From Klenkia taihuensis (GTDB lineage: Bacteria; Actinomycetota; Actinomycetes; Mycobacteriales; Geodermatophilaceae): 64,000 bases of DNA. The stretch's first letter is position 1. Each line of letters begins with the position of its first letter. The notes under the pieces are model-generated. The model saw only the letters and a program-made list of their open reading frames with translations, was not told the DNA's origin and made no database searches. The DNA is taken from positions 496,001 through 560,000 of the forward strand of contig NZ_FOMD01000004.1 in the NCBI RefSeq assembly GCF_900112525.1, written 5' to 3'. The translations under genes and the position numbers were made by a program. Positions 44,802-54,546 of this stretch are shown in pieces.

Positions 44802-45301
44802 CGCTCGACCTCGGCGAGCTCGGCCTCCCAGGCGGCGACGTCGGCGTCCTCACGGGCCTGCCGCTCGTCGGCTGCGATGCGCAGCGTGGCCCGCCGCCAC
44901 CACAGCGGCAGCGTGGACACCGCGGTCACCACGCCCGCGGCCACGCCCAGCGCGCGGTGCGGCCGGGCCACCCCGCGGCGGGCCAGCACCCGGGCCAGCG
45001 GGCCGTCGGCCACGGTGGTCAGCAGGCCCCAGCCCACCGAGACCAACCCGGCGGCCATGCCCAGCTGCTGCTCGGGCGGGGAGACCGGGCGCGGCGGGCG
45101 GCCGGCCGCGATCGCGCGCACGGTGGGCACCTCCGAGAGGGCCGCGTCGGCGAGGACGGCGCCGGCCACCGCGGCGTAGGTGCGCCGCCGGGCGGGGGAG
45201 CGCTTGGGGTGGTCCAGGGCCGCTTCGCCTGTGCCGACCACGACGCCGTCCAGGACGCTGCTGACGAGGGCACGGGCACGGTGCCGGGTACCGGGAGCCA
45301 T
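44798..45301 (-). CDS. Conserved hypothetical membrane protein
   Basis: 167 aa from the ATG at 45301; the frame stays open further but that part overlaps the racemase. Three or four hydrophobic segments (RTYAAVAGAVLADAAL, LGMAAGLVSVGWGLLTTV, ALGVAAGVVTAVSTLPLWW) and a charged C-terminus (RQAREDADVAAWEAELAEVE). Not recognised. Convergent with priA: both stop codons lie in the tetranucleotide CTAG at 44798-44801. Confidence 0.65.
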   Translation of the reverse strand: MAPGTRHRARALVSSVLDGVVVGTGEAALDHPKRSPARRRTYAAVAGAVLADAALSEVPTVRAIAAGRPPRPVSPPEQQLGMAAGLVSVGWGLLTTVADGPLARVLARRGVARPHRALGVAAGVVTAVSTLPLWWRRATLRIAADERQAREDADVAAWEAELAEVER

Positions 45302-45334
45302 ACCGCACCGTACCGGGGATGGCACGGTGGGCGG

Positions 45335-46024
45335 GTGCGGACGATCGGGTTGCTGGGCGGGATGAGCTGGGAGAGCAGCGCGCTGTACTACCGGCTGCTC
45401 AACGAGGGCGTGCGCGACCGGCTCGGCGGGCTGCACAGCGCCCGGTGCGTGCTGCTGTCGGTCGACTTCGCCGGCGTCGAGGCGCTGCAGGTCGCCGGGG
45501 ACTGGGCCGGCGCGGGGGAGCTGCTGGCCGCCGACGCCGCCGCGGTGCAGGCGGCCGGGGCCGACCTCGTGCTGCTGTGCACCAACACGATGCACCGGGT
45601 GGCGCCGGCGCTGGAGGCGGTGCTCGACGTCCCGCTGCTGCACATCGCCGACGTCACCGCCCGGGCGGTCACCGCCGCCGGGCTCACCCGGGTGGGCCTG
45701 CTGGGCACGGCGTTCACCATGGAGCAGCCGTTCCTGCGCGACCGGCTGGCCGCCGGGGGCCTCGACGTCCTGGTGCCGGGGGCCGACGACCGGGCCGAGG
45801 TGCACCGGGTGGTCTACGAGGAGCTGTGCCGCGGCGTGGTCAGCGACGCCTCCCGCGCCCGGTTCGTCGAGGTGGTCGGGCGGCTGGCCGCCGACGGTGC
45901 GCAGGGCGTCGTGCTCGGCTGCACGGAGATCGAGCTGCTGCTCGGACCGGGGGACGTCGACGTCCCCGTCTTCGCCACCACGGCGCTGCACGTGCAGGCC
46001 GCCCTGGACGCCGCGCTCGCCTGA
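45335..46024 (+). CDS. Aspartate/glutamate racemase family protein
   Basis: PLP-independent amino acid racemase of the YgeA type (229 aa). N-terminal IGLLGGMSWESSALYYRLLN; the two catalytic cysteines are in LLCTNTMHRVAPAL near residue 83 and VLGCTEIELLL near residue 192. GTG at 45335 has CACGGT 6 bases upstream. Substrate could be aspartate or another amino acid. An insertion relative to the usual priA-def-fmt order. Confidence 0.85.
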   Translation: MRTIGLLGGMSWESSALYYRLLNEGVRDRLGGLHSARCVLLSVDFAGVEALQVAGDWAGAGELLAADAAAVQAAGADLVLLCTNTMHRVAPALEAVLDVPLLHIADVTARAVTAAGLTRVGLLGTAFTMEQPFLRDRLAAGGLDVLVPGADDRAEVHRVVYEELCRGVVSDASRARFVEVVGRLAADGAQGVVLGCTEIELLLGPGDVDVPVFATTALHVQAALDAALA

Positions 46025-46037
46025 CCCCCGCCCCGCC

Positions 46038-46043
46038 TAGACT
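46038..46043 (+). promoter_or_regulatory. Probable -10 element (TAGACT) for def
   Basis: TAGACT ends 6 bases before the GTG at 46050. One of the clearest leaderless promoters in the window. Confidence 0.55.
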
Positions 46044-46049
46044 CGCCTG

Positions 46050-46607
46050 GTGAGCGTCACCCCGATCCGGATCATGGGCGACCCGGTGCTGCGCACCCCG
46101 GCCGCCCCCGTCGTCGACTTCGACGCCGAGCTGCGCCGGCTGGTCACCGACCTGACCGAGACCATGCACGCCGCCGGCGGGGCCGGGCTGGCCGCGCCGC
46201 AGATCGGCGTCGGCCTGCGCGTGTTCACCTGGTACGTCGACGGCGAGGTCGGCCACCTGGTCAACCCCGACGTCGTCCCGGTCGGCGAGGAGACCGAGGA
46301 GGACGCCGAGGGCTGCCTGTCCATCCCCGGCTTCCGCTTCGACTGCCGCCGGCACCTCTACGTCGCGGCCAGCGGGTGGGACATGCACGGCGAGCCGATC
46401 CGGGTGGAGGGCTCGCACAAGCTGGCCCGCGCCATCCAGCACGAGACCGACCACCTGGACGGCGTGCTGTTCGTGGACCGGCTCGACGCGCAGGCCCGCG
46501 AGGCCGCGCTCTCGGTGCTGGCCGACGCCGAGTGGCAGGGCCACCAGGCGTGGCTGCCGCAGGGCGAGCCGGCCCCGGCGCCCGTGGTGAAGGTGAGCCC
46601 GCACTGA
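46050..46607 (+). CDS. def: Peptide deformylase
   Basis: Fe/Zn metallo-enzyme removing the N-formyl group from new proteins (185 aa). The three motifs are present: [15 protein letters not shown] (motif 1), EGCLSIPGF (motif 2, metal Cys) and [16 protein letters not shown] (HExxH, near residue 131). Its stop overlaps the start of fmt, which encodes the opposite reaction on initiator tRNA. Confidence 0.95.
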   Translation: MSVTPIRIMGDPVLRTPAAPVVDFDAELRRLVTDLTETMHAAGGAGLAAPQIGVGLRVFTWYVDGEVGHLVNPDVVPVGEETEEDAEGCLSIPGFRFDCRRHLYVAASGWDMHGEPIRVEGSHKLARAIQHETDHLDGVLFVDRLDAQAREAALSVLADAEWQGHQAWLPQGEPAPAPVVKVSPH

Positions 46608-47533
46608 AGCTCCTGTTCGCCGGCACGCCGGCCCCCGCCGTCCCGGCGCTGCAGGCCCTGCTGGCCAGCGACCACGACGTCGTCGCCGTCCTCACCCGGC
46701 CCGACGCCCGGGCCGGGCGCGGCCGCCGCGAGGTGCGCTCGCCGGTCGCCCAGGCCGCCGACGCCGCCGGCATCCCGGTGCTGCAGCCGCCCACGCCCCG
46801 CGAGCCCGCCTTCCTCGAGCAGTTCGCCGCCCTGGGCGTCGACTGCGCGCCGGTGGTCGCCTACGGCGCGCTGGTGCCGCCGGCCGCGCTGGAGGTCCCG
46901 GCGCACGGCTGGGTCAACCTGCACTTCTCGCTGCTGCCCGCCTGGCGCGGCGCCGCCCCGGTGCAGCACGCCCTGATGGCCGGTGACGAGGTCACCGGGG
47001 CGTGCACCTTCCGGCTCGAGCAGGGCCTGGACACCGGCCCGGTCTACGGCGTCGTCACCGAGGAGGTCCGGCCCCGCGACACCGCCGGTGACCTGCTGGA
47101 GCGGCTCGCGGTCAGCGGTGCCGGCCTGCTGGTGGCCACCCTGGACGGCATCGCCGACGGCTCGCTCGCCCCGGTGCCCCAGCCCGCCGAGGGCGTCTCG
47201 CTGGCGCCCAAGGTGGAGACCGCCGACGCCCGGGTCGACTGGTCACTGCCCGCGCACGTGGTCGACCGCCGGGTCCGCGGGGTCACCCCGGCACCCGGCG
47301 CCTGGACGACGTGGCGCGGCGAGCGGTTGCGGCTGGGCCCGGTCGAGCCGTTGCCCACCTCGCTGGGCCTGGCGCCGGGCGAGGTGTCGGTCGGGGCCTC
47401 GGGCGTGCTGGTCGGCACCGGCCGCGGCAGCGTGCGGCTGGGCCAGGTGCAGCCGGCCGGCAAGAGGATGCTGCCGGCCCCCGACTGGGCGCGCGGCGCC
47501 CGGCCGGCCGCCGGGGAGGTGGTGGGCGCGTGA
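46604..47533 (+). CDS. fmt: Methionyl-tRNA formyltransferase, probable CTG start
   Basis: Formylates Met-tRNAi (309 aa). The protein clearly begins [19 protein letters not shown] as in other Fmt, but the codon before Lys is CTG at 46604, overlapping the def stop as CTGA. AAGGTGAG lies 7 bases upstream. The nearest in-frame ATG/GTG start is GTG 46532, which would add 24 unlike residues inside def. Motifs: [18 protein letters not shown] (SLLPxxRG) near residues 104-121 and LDTGPVYG. Confidence 0.88.
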   Translation: MKLLFAGTPAPAVPALQALLASDHDVVAVLTRPDARAGRGRREVRSPVAQAADAAGIPVLQPPTPREPAFLEQFAALGVDCAPVVAYGALVPPAALEVPAHGWVNLHFSLLPAWRGAAPVQHALMAGDEVTGACTFRLEQGLDTGPVYGVVTEEVRPRDTAGDLLERLAVSGAGLLVATLDGIADGSLAPVPQPAEGVSLAPKVETADARVDWSLPAHVVDRRVRGVTPAPGAWTTWRGERLRLGPVEPLPTSLGLAPGEVSVGASGVLVGTGRGSVRLGQVQPAGKRMLPAPDWARGARPAAGEVVGA

Positions 47534-48960
47534 CCCCCGCACCGCGGCGCCGCGGCCCCACCGGCCGCCCCGCCGGGCCGCGCAGCCGGCAGAACCGCCC
47601 CGAGAGCCGGTGGTCCCGCCCGGTGCTGGACGGCGCCCGGCTGACCGCCTACGACGTGCTGCACGGGGTGTCCTCCCGCGACGCCTACGCCAACCTGCTG
47701 CTGCCCCAGCTGCTGCGCGAGCGCGCCGCCGACCTCGGCCCGCGGGACGCCGCCTTCACCACCCAGCTCGCCTACGGCACGCTGCGCGCCACCGGCACGC
47801 TGGACGCCGTCCTCACCGGGCTCGTCTCCCGGCCGCTGGCCGAGCTGCAGCCCGAGCTGCTGGACCTGCTCCGGCTGGGCACCTACCAGCTGCTGGACCT
47901 GCGGGTGCCGGCGCACGCCGCGGTGGACACCACCGTCGCGCTCGCCCGGGCCATCGTCGGCACCGGCGGGTCCGGGGTGGTCAACGCCGTGCTGCGCAAG
48001 GTGGCCGCCGGCGGCACCCGCGAGCAGTGGGTGGAGGCCCTCGGGGCCACCGGGGACGAGCGGCTCTCGCTGCTCACCGACCACCCGCAGTGGGTCATCG
48101 ACGCCTGGCGCGACGCGCTCGGTCCCGAGGTCGCCGACGCGGAGCTCGAGGCCGCGCTGCTGGCCGACGACGAGGCCCCCGAGGTGCACCTGGTGGCCCG
48201 CGCGGTCGACCGGGCCACGCTCATCGCCGAGTCCGACGGCCTGCCCGGGCCGTGGTCGCCGTACGCGGTGCGCCTGGAGGGCGGGGACCCCGGCAAGCTG
48301 CCCTCGGTCCGGGCCGGCGCGGCCGGGGTGCAGGACGAGGGCTCGCAGGTGGCCGCGCTCGCCCTGGTGCGCGCGCCGCTGGAGGGCACCGACGCCCGCT
48401 GGCTGGACATGTGCGCCGGCCCCGGCGGGAAGGCCGCGCTGCTGGCCGCCGTCCGTCCCGAGGGGGTCGCGCTGACCGCGGCCGACCGCTCCGAGCACCG
48501 GGTCGGCCTGGTCGCCTCCGCGCTGCGCGACGCGGCCGACGTCGACCTGCACGTCACCGACGGCCGCACCGGCCCGTGGGAGCCGGGCAGCTTCGACCGG
48601 GTGCTGCTCGACGCCCCGTGCACCGGCCTGGGCGCGCTGCGCCGCCGTCCCGAGGTCCGCTGGCGTCGCACCCCCGAGGACGTCGAGCCCCTGGCCGACC
48701 TGCAGCGGGAGCTGCTGGCCGCCGCGCTGGACGCCGTCCGGCCCGGGGGCGTGGTGGCCTACGTGACCTGCTCCCCGCACACCGCCGAGACCGTGGACGT
48801 CGTCGCGTCGGTGACCGGCCGGGACGACGTCGAGGTGCTGCCGGTGGCGCCGCTGTTCCCCGGGGTGCCCGACGCGGCCCGGGGCGGGGCGCTGCAGCTG
48901 TGGCCGCACCGGCACGGCACCGACGCGATGTTCGTCGCCCTGCTGCGGCGCACCCGGTGA
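47530..48960 (+). CDS. rsmB: 16S rRNA (cytosine-967-C5)-methyltransferase RsmB
   Basis: SAM-dependent rRNA methylase (476 aa). Basic N-terminal tail of about 35 aa, a NusB-like RNA-binding domain ([20 protein letters not shown]), then the methyltransferase domain with [36 protein letters not shown] and the catalytic [13 protein letters not shown] overlaps fmt. Order def-fmt-rsmB is standard. Confidence 0.92.
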   Translation: MTPAPRRRGPTGRPAGPRSRQNRPESRWSRPVLDGARLTAYDVLHGVSSRDAYANLLLPQLLRERAADLGPRDAAFTTQLAYGTLRATGTLDAVLTGLVSRPLAELQPELLDLLRLGTYQLLDLRVPAHAAVDTTVALARAIVGTGGSGVVNAVLRKVAAGGTREQWVEALGATGDERLSLLTDHPQWVIDAWRDALGPEVADAELEAALLADDEAPEVHLVARAVDRATLIAESDGLPGPWSPYAVRLEGGDPGKLPSVRAGAAGVQDEGSQVAALALVRAPLEGTDARWLDMCAGPGGKAALLAAVRPEGVALTAADRSEHRVGLVASALRDAADVDLHVTDGRTGPWEPGSFDRVLLDAPCTGLGALRRRPEVRWRRTPEDVEPLADLQRELLAAALDAVRPGGVVAYVTCSPHTAETVDVVASVTGRDDVEVLPVAPLFPGVPDAARGGALQLWPHRHGTDAMFVALLRRTR

Positions 48961-50894
48961 CGGACGCCCTGCCGCCGCCCCCGGCCTTCGCCGCGGTGGC
49001 CAACGTCCGGGCGGGGGTGCGGGAGCGCGCTGACGCCGACCCGCCGGCCTTCTGGGCCGAGCAGGCGGGCCGGCTGACCTGGGACCGGCCCTGGGACACC
49101 GCGCACGACGACCGGGACTGGCCCACCGCCCGCTGGTTCGACGGCGGGCGGCTCAACGTGGCCGTCAACTGCGTCGACCGGCACGTCGACGCCGGGCGCG
49201 GGGAGAAGGTCGCGCTGCACTGGGAGGGCGAGCCCGGCGACCGGCGCACCGTCACCTACGCCCAGCTGCACGAGCAGGTGCAGCGGCTGGCGAACGGGCT
49301 GACCGAGCTCGGCGTCGGGCCCGGCGACCGGGTGGTGCTGTACCTGCCGGTGCTGGTCGAGACCGTCGTCGCCACGATGGCCTGCGCCCGCATCGGGGCG
49401 GTGGTCAGCCTGGTCTTCGGCGGCTTCTCCGCCGACGCGCTGCGCTTCCGGGTCGCCGACACCGGCGCCACCGTGGTGGTGGCCAGCGACGGGCAGTTCC
49501 GCCGCGGCGCGGCCGTGCCGGTGAAGTCCGTCGTCGACGAGGCGGTCGCCGGGCTCGACCACGTCGCGCACGTGCTGGTGGTCCGCCGCACCGGCTCCGA
49601 CGACGTCCCCTGGACCCCGGGCCGGGACGTGTGGTGGCACGACCTGCTCGACCGCCAGCCCGCGGCGCACACCGCGCAGTCCTTCCCCGCCGAGCACCCG
49701 CTGTTCATCGTCTACACGTCGGGCACCACCGGCCGGCCCAAGGGCCTGGTGCACACCAGCGGCGGCTACCTGACCCAGGCCAGCTGGACGCACTGGGCGC
49801 TGTTCGACCTGCGGGACGACGACGTCTACTGGTGCCAGGCCGACCTGGCCTGGGTCACCGCGCACACCTACGTGCTCTACGGGCCGCTGTCCAACGGCGC
49901 CACCCAGGTCGTCTACGAGGGCAGCCCGCTCACCCCGCACCCGGGCCGGCACTTCGAGGTCATCGAGCGGTACGGCGTCACCACCTACTACACGGCGCCG
50001 ACGCTGGTCCGGACCTTCATGAAGCACGGGCCGCAGCTCCCGGCCGGCCACGACCTGAGCTCGCTGCGGCTGCTCGGCTCGGTGGGGGAGGCGATCAACC
50101 CCGAGGCGTGGCGGTGGCTGCACGAGCACGTCGGCGGCGGCCGGTGCCCGGTGGTGGACACCTGGTGGCAGTCCGAGACCGGGGCGGCGGTGATCGCGCC
50201 GCTGCCGGGCGTGACCCCGCTCAAGCCCGGGTCGGCGACCCTGGCGCTGCCCGGGATGGCCGTCGCCGTGGTCGACGACGACGGCCGTGAGACCCCGCCC
50301 GGGGTGGAGGGCAACCTGGTCATCACCCGGCCGGGGCCCGGCATGGCGCGCACCGTGTGGGGCGACCACGACCGGTTCGTCCGCTCGTACTGGGCGCCCT
50401 ACGCCGACCGCCGCTGGTACCTGGCCGGGGACTCCGCCTCCCGCGACGAGGACGGCTACGTCTGGATCGGCGGCCGCATCGACGACGTGCTCAACGTGTC
50501 CGGGCACCGCCTGAGCAGCATCGAGCTGGAGTCCGCCCTGGTCTCCCACCCGCGGGTCGCGGAGGCCGCGGTGGTCGGGGCACCCGACGACGTCACCGGC
50601 CAGCGCATCGTGGCCTTCGTGATCACCCGCGCCGGGGACGCCGACGACAGCGGGCTGGCCGAGGAGCTGCGCGCGCACGTGGCCACCCGGGTGGGCGCGG
50701 TGGCCAAGCCGCGCGAGGTCGTCGTCGTCACCGACCTGCCCAAGACCCGATCCGGGAAGATCATGCGCCGGTTGATGGCCGACATGACCGCCGGCCGCGG
50801 GGGCGGGGACACCACGTCGCTGACCGACCCCGCCGCGATGACCGCCGTCGAGTCCGCCTGGACCGACCACCGCCGCACGTCGCCGGGGGCCTGA
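48957..50894 (+). CDS. acs: Acetyl-CoA synthetase (AMP-forming)
   Basis: Activates acetate to acetyl-CoA through acetyl-AMP (645 aa, as usual for Acs). AMP-binding P-loop IVYTSGTTGRPKGLVHT near residues 252-268, WWQSETGAAVIAPLPG, YLAGDSASRDEDGYVWIGGR, and the C-terminal KTRSGKIMRRLM whose lysine is the acetylation site in known Acs. GTG overlaps rsmB by 4 bp, so it is cotranscribed with the translation genes. A related short-chain acyl substrate such as propionate is the alternative. Confidence 0.88.
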   Translation: MTDALPPPPAFAAVANVRAGVRERADADPPAFWAEQAGRLTWDRPWDTAHDDRDWPTARWFDGGRLNVAVNCVDRHVDAGRGEKVALHWEGEPGDRRTVTYAQLHEQVQRLANGLTELGVGPGDRVVLYLPVLVETVVATMACARIGAVVSLVFGGFSADALRFRVADTGATVVVASDGQFRRGAAVPVKSVVDEAVAGLDHVAHVLVVRRTGSDDVPWTPGRDVWWHDLLDRQPAAHTAQSFPAEHPLFIVYTSGTTGRPKGLVHTSGGYLTQASWTHWALFDLRDDDVYWCQADLAWVTAHTYVLYGPLSNGATQVVYEGSPLTPHPGRHFEVIERYGVTTYYTAPTLVRTFMKHGPQLPAGHDLSSLRLLGSVGEAINPEAWRWLHEHVGGGRCPVVDTWWQSETGAAVIAPLPGVTPLKPGSATLALPGMAVAVVDDDGRETPPGVEGNLVITRPGPGMARTVWGDHDRFVRSYWAPYADRRWYLAGDSASRDEDGYVWIGGRIDDVLNVSGHRLSSIELESALVSHPRVAEAAVVGAPDDVTGQRIVAFVITRAGDADDSGLAEELRAHVATRVGAVAKPREVVVVTDLPKTRSGKIMRRLMADMTAGRGGGDTTSLTDPAAMTAVESAWTDHRRTSPGA

Positions 50895-50933
50895 CCGCCC
50901 GGGTGGGAGGTGATCCCCCGCGGCGGGAGGCCG

Positions 50934-51533
50934 TCACGACGACCTCCGCCCGTCGGCGACCACCTCCGACCCGTGGGCAGCGAGCCACCGCCGCGCGGTC
51001 CGCCGGTCCCGCACGGCCTTGCCGGCCAGGACGACCGCCAGCACCACCCAGGTGACCCCGAGGACGGCACGCCAGCCGTCGTCGGCGGCCCGCAGGACCC
51101 AGAGGACGCCGAGGGCCAGGTAGAAGGGGGACAGCCACAGGCCGGCCCGGGCGTCCGACGCCTCCTTCTCCGCCTTCGCCAGCACGCGTGCCCGGGCACC
51201 GGGCGGCGCGGGCAGGCCGTGTCGCAGGGCGTGGTCGGCCCGGGCCTCGCCGGCGTCGTCGGCCAGGTCGGCAGCGGCGGCGGAGCCGTCCCGGCGGCCG
51301 GCGAGCAGGCGCCGCGGGCTCTCGCCGGCCTGCCGCTCCAGCCACCACCAGCCGGCCCCCACCGTGGCCAGGAGCAGCACCAGCAGACCGAGAGGGAGGA
51401 CGTCGGGCGGGCCGTCGGCGACCTGGGGGGCCAGCAGGAGGGCGGCGCCGGTGAGCGCACCGGCCACCCAGCCGGCGCGGCGGCGGAACCGTCGGCGCCG
51501 GCCCAGCCGCAGCCAGAGCTCGTCGTCGTCCAC
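50934..51533 (-). CDS. Hypothetical membrane protein
   Basis: 199 aa. Basic N-terminus (RLGRRRRFRRRAG), two hydrophobic helices (AGALTGAALLLAPQVA, LGLLVLLLATVGAGWWWL), a central acidic/Ala-rich cytoplasmic loop, two more helices (FYLALGVLWVLRAA, VLGVTWVVLAVVLAGKAV). No known family recognised. Convergent with acs, with a 39-bp gap. Confidence 0.6.
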   Translation of the reverse strand: MDDDELWLRLGRRRRFRRRAGWVAGALTGAALLLAPQVADGPPDVLPLGLLVLLLATVGAGWWWLERQAGESPRRLLAGRRDGSAAAADLADDAGEARADHALRHGLPAPPGARARVLAKAEKEASDARAGLWLSPFYLALGVLWVLRAADDGWRAVLGVTWVVLAVVLAGKAVRDRRTARRWLAAHGSEVVADGRRSS

Positions 51534-51713
51534 GCCACCTCCCGGGTCGGGTGATGATCATGGAGGGTTGCCGGACGTCGTGCACGGCGGCCGGCTGCCG
51601 ATCGCTGCGCAGACCGTCGCGGATGTGGGGCGACCCGGTTTCGGAGGGCGCTGCGCTGGCCATTCCCTCCGCACGCCCGAGCACCGCGGTGAGCGGCCGG
51701 GCGGAGGCGTGGT
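51534..51713. other. 180-bp divergent intergenic region
   Basis: Between the minus-strand membrane protein and the plus-strand STAS-like gene. It should hold both promoters. I see no clear TANNNT/-35 pair or repeat; GATGATCATGG near 51552 resembles the outer arm of the 73-bp palindromes but has no partner. Confidence 0.4.
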
Positions 51714-52166
51714 GTGGACGGCGTCGAGGTGGAGCTGCGGGACGGCGGCGCAGCCGCGGTGGTGACCGCCCGCGGCGAGGTGCGCCGGGAGGTGGACCTG
51801 CTGGCCGACCTGCTGGCCGGCGCCCTGGTGCGCACGGCGGACCGGCCGGCGGTGCTCGACGTCCGCGAGCTGTGGCTGTGCCGGCCCGCCGCGGTGGTCG
51901 TGCTGCGCGGCGCCGTGCTGGCCCGGCCCCCGGGTGCGGTGACCGTGGTGCTGGCCCGGACGGCGACCCGGCGCCGGCTGCGCGGGCTGTTCTGCGCCGA
52001 GGTGGCCTGGTACCCGGCGGAGCTGCGCACGCCCTGGCTGGGGGTCACCGCGGCGTTGGCGCACCGGCGGCACCAGCTGACCGCCGAGGACCGGTCGCAC
52101 CCGGTGGCCGACCCGCTGGCCGAGCTGCTGTGGGCGGCGGCACAGGAGTGCGCCGGCCACGGGTGA
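51714..52166 (+). CDS. Hypothetical protein, possibly STAS-like
   Basis: 150 aa from GTG 51714. The alternation of strands and helices (VELRDGGAAAVVTARGEV, then RPAVLDVRELWLCRPAAVVV) vaguely resembles anti-sigma factor antagonist (STAS) domains, but the phosphorylatable Ser motif is not seen. No kinase or sigma gene is adjacent. Function unknown. Confidence 0.5.
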   Translation: MDGVEVELRDGGAAAVVTARGEVRREVDLLADLLAGALVRTADRPAVLDVRELWLCRPAAVVVLRGAVLARPPGAVTVVLARTATRRRLRGLFCAEVAWYPAELRTPWLGVTAALAHRRHQLTAEDRSHPVADPLAELLWAAAQECAGHG

Positions 52167-52194
52167 CCCCGCCGCCCCGGCCCGGGGCGGCACC

Positions 52195-52200
52195 TAGGAT
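52195..52200 (+). promoter_or_regulatory. Probable -10 element (TAGGAT) for rpe and the rib operon
   Basis: TAGGAT is followed by CACCGG and then the GTG start at 52207, so the mRNA probably begins at the start codon and leaves no room for a leader riboswitch. Confidence 0.55.
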
Positions 52201-52206
52201 CACCGG

Positions 52207-52884
52207 GTGCCACGCCGCCCGATGATCGCGCCCAGCCTGCTCTCGGCGGACTTCGCCCGCCTGGCCGACGAGCTCGCCCGCATCGCCGACGCCGACTGGG
52301 CGCACGTGGACGTCATGGACGCCCACTTCGTGCCCAACCTGACCCTCGGCGAGCCGGTGGTGAAGGCCATCCAGGCGGTCAGCCCGGTGCCGCTGGACTG
52401 CCACCTGATGATCGAGGACCCCGAGCGGTGGGCCCCCGCCTACGCCGAGCTCGGCGCCCGCAACGTCACCGTGCACGCCGAGGCGTGCACTGGTGACCCC
52501 CGCGCCCTGGCCAAGGACCTCCGGGCCGCGGGCGCGCTGGCCGGCCTGGCGATCAAGCCGGGCACCCCGCTCGAGGGGTACACCGAGGTGCTGCGCGACT
52601 TCGACACCCTGCTGGTGATGAGCGTGGAGCCCGGCTTCGGCGGCCAGTCGTTCATGCCCGAGGTGCTGGACAAGGTCCGCGAGGCCCGCCGGCTGGTCGA
52701 CACCGGCCACCTGACCCTGCTGGTCGAGATCGACGGCGGCATCAACGCCGACACGGTGGAGGCTGCCGCCGAGGCCGGGGTGGACATGTTCGTCGCCGGG
52801 TCGGCCGTCTACGGGGCCGACGACCCGTCCGCGGCGATCGCGTCGCTGCGCGCGCAGGCCGCCCGTTCCTTCCCCGGCCAGTGA
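52207..52884 (+). CDS. rpe: Ribulose-phosphate 3-epimerase
   Basis: Pentose phosphate enzyme interconverting ribulose-5-P and xylulose-5-P (225 aa). Motifs: IAPSLLSADFARLADEL, HVDVMDAHFVPNLTLGEPVV (metal/catalytic Asp), DCHLMIEDPERW, MSVEPGFGGQSFMPE and EIDGGINADT. It leads the riboflavin genes, whose substrate ribulose-5-P it can balance. Overlaps ribD by GTGA. Confidence 0.95.
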   Translation: MPRRPMIAPSLLSADFARLADELARIADADWAHVDVMDAHFVPNLTLGEPVVKAIQAVSPVPLDCHLMIEDPERWAPAYAELGARNVTVHAEACTGDPRALAKDLRAAGALAGLAIKPGTPLEGYTEVLRDFDTLLVMSVEPGFGGQSFMPEVLDKVREARRLVDTGHLTLLVEIDGGINADTVEAAAEAGVDMFVAGSAVYGADDPSAAIASLRAQAARSFPGQ

Positions 52885-53942
52885 CCGACCCGGTCACCGC
52901 CGCCGCGATGGCCCGGGCCCGGGAGCTCGGGTGGACGGCGCTGGGCCGCACGAGCCCGAACCCGGCCGTGGGCGCGGTCGTCCTGGACGCGGCCGGCCGG
53001 GTGGTCGGCGAGGGCGCCACCGCGCCCCCCGGCGGCCCGCACGCCGAGGTCGCCGCGCTGGCGCAGGCGGGGGAGCGGGCCCGGGGCGGCACCGCCGTCG
53101 TCACCCTGGAGCCCTGCGACCACACCGGCCGCACCGGCCCGTGCAGCGAGGCGCTGCTGGCCGCCGGCGTCGCCCGGGTGGTCGTCGCCGTCCCCGAGCC
53201 GACCGGGCTGGCCGCCGGCGGGGCGCAGCGGCTCCGTGCGGCGGGGGTGGACGTCGTCACCGGCGTCGAGCAGGACGCCGCCGAGGACGGCGCGCTGGCG
53301 CCCTGGCTGCTCGGCGTCCGGGAGCAGCGGCCCCAGGTGGTCTGGAAGGTCGCCACCACCCTCGACGGCCGCGTCGCCGCGGCCGACGGCACCAGCCGCT
53401 GGATCACCGGCCCGGTCGCCCGCGCGCAGGTGCACCGGCTGCGCGCCACCTGCGACGCCGTCCTCGTCGGGTCGGGCACCGTGCTCACCGACGACCCGCA
53501 GCTCACCGTCCGCGACGCCGACGGGGCCGACGCCGACCGCCAGCCGCTGCGGGTGGTGCTCGACCGCCGCGGCCGGGTGCCCGCCGGCGCCCGGGTGCAC
53601 GACGGCGCCGCCCGCACCCACGTCTCCACCGCCCCCGACCCGGGCGCGCTGCTGGGCGAGCTGTGGGACCTCGACGTCCGGCGGGTGCTGCTGGAGGGCG
53701 GGCCGACGCTGGCCGCGGCGTTCCTGTCCGCGGGCCTGGTCGACGAGGTGGTGGCGCACCTGGCGCCCCAGTTGCTGGGCGCGGGTCCCGCGCTCGTGGG
53801 GGACCTGGGAATCAGCACGATGGCCGCCGCGCTGCAGCTCACACCCGTGGACGTCACCCCGCTGGGGAGGGACGTGCAGCTGCGCTTCCGTCCCACCCGG
53901 CACACTGGTGGCGTCATGACACCCGAGGAGACGACCGACTGA
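52881..53942 (+). CDS. ribD: Bifunctional riboflavin biosynthesis deaminase/reductase RibD
   Basis: Deaminates and reduces the first pyrimidine intermediate of riboflavin (353 aa). Deaminase half: zinc site HAEVAAL and PCDHTGRTGPC near residues 55-93. Reductase half from about residue 150: VVWKVATTLDGRVAAADGTS, WITGPVARAQVHRLRA and LLEGGPTLAAAFL. GTG overlaps rpe; its TGA overlaps the ribE ATG. Confidence 0.93.
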   Translation: MTDPVTAAAMARARELGWTALGRTSPNPAVGAVVLDAAGRVVGEGATAPPGGPHAEVAALAQAGERARGGTAVVTLEPCDHTGRTGPCSEALLAAGVARVVVAVPEPTGLAAGGAQRLRAAGVDVVTGVEQDAAEDGALAPWLLGVREQRPQVVWKVATTLDGRVAAADGTSRWITGPVARAQVHRLRATCDAVLVGSGTVLTDDPQLTVRDADGADADRQPLRVVLDRRGRVPAGARVHDGAARTHVSTAPDPGALLGELWDLDVRRVLLEGGPTLAAAFLSAGLVDEVVAHLAPQLLGAGPALVGDLGISTMAAALQLTPVDVTPLGRDVQLRFRPTRHTGGVMTPEETTD

Positions 53943-54546
53943 TGTTCACCGGCATCGTGGAGGAGGTCGGCACCCTCGTCGTCCGCGACGACCAGGGCGA
54001 CTCCGCCCGCCTGCAGCTGCGCGGCGCCAAGACCCTCGAGGGCGTGGCCCTCGGCGACTCCATCGCGGTCAACGGCGTCTGCCTGACCGTGACGGCGGTC
54101 GAGGACGGCGTGTGGTCCACCGACGTCATGGCCGAGACGCTGCGCCGCAGCAGCCTCGGCGCGCTGACCACCGGCGACCCGGTCAACCTGGAGCGCGCGG
54201 TCACCGCCGGCACCCGGCTGGGCGGGCACATCGTGCAGGGCCACGTCGACGGCGTGGGCACCGTCGTCTCCCTCAGCCCCAGCGAGCACTGGACCGTGGT
54301 GCGCGTCGGCCTGCCCGACGGCATCGCCCGCTACGTGGTGGAGAAGGGCTCGATCACCGTCGACGGCGTGTCCCTCACCGTCAGCGCCTGCTCCGCCGCC
54401 GACGACCCGCAGCCCTGGCTCGAGGTCTCCCTCATCCCCACCACGCTGCGCGAGACCACCCTGGGCACCCGCGCCGCCGGTGACCCGGTCAACCTGGAGG
54501 TGGACGTCATCGCCAAGTACGTCGAGCGACTGCTGGGGGCACGCGC

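Noticed and set aside
51546-51560. GATGATCATGG as a third copy of the 73-bp palindrome
   Set aside because: Only the outer 8-10 bases match; there is no complementary arm within 100 bp.
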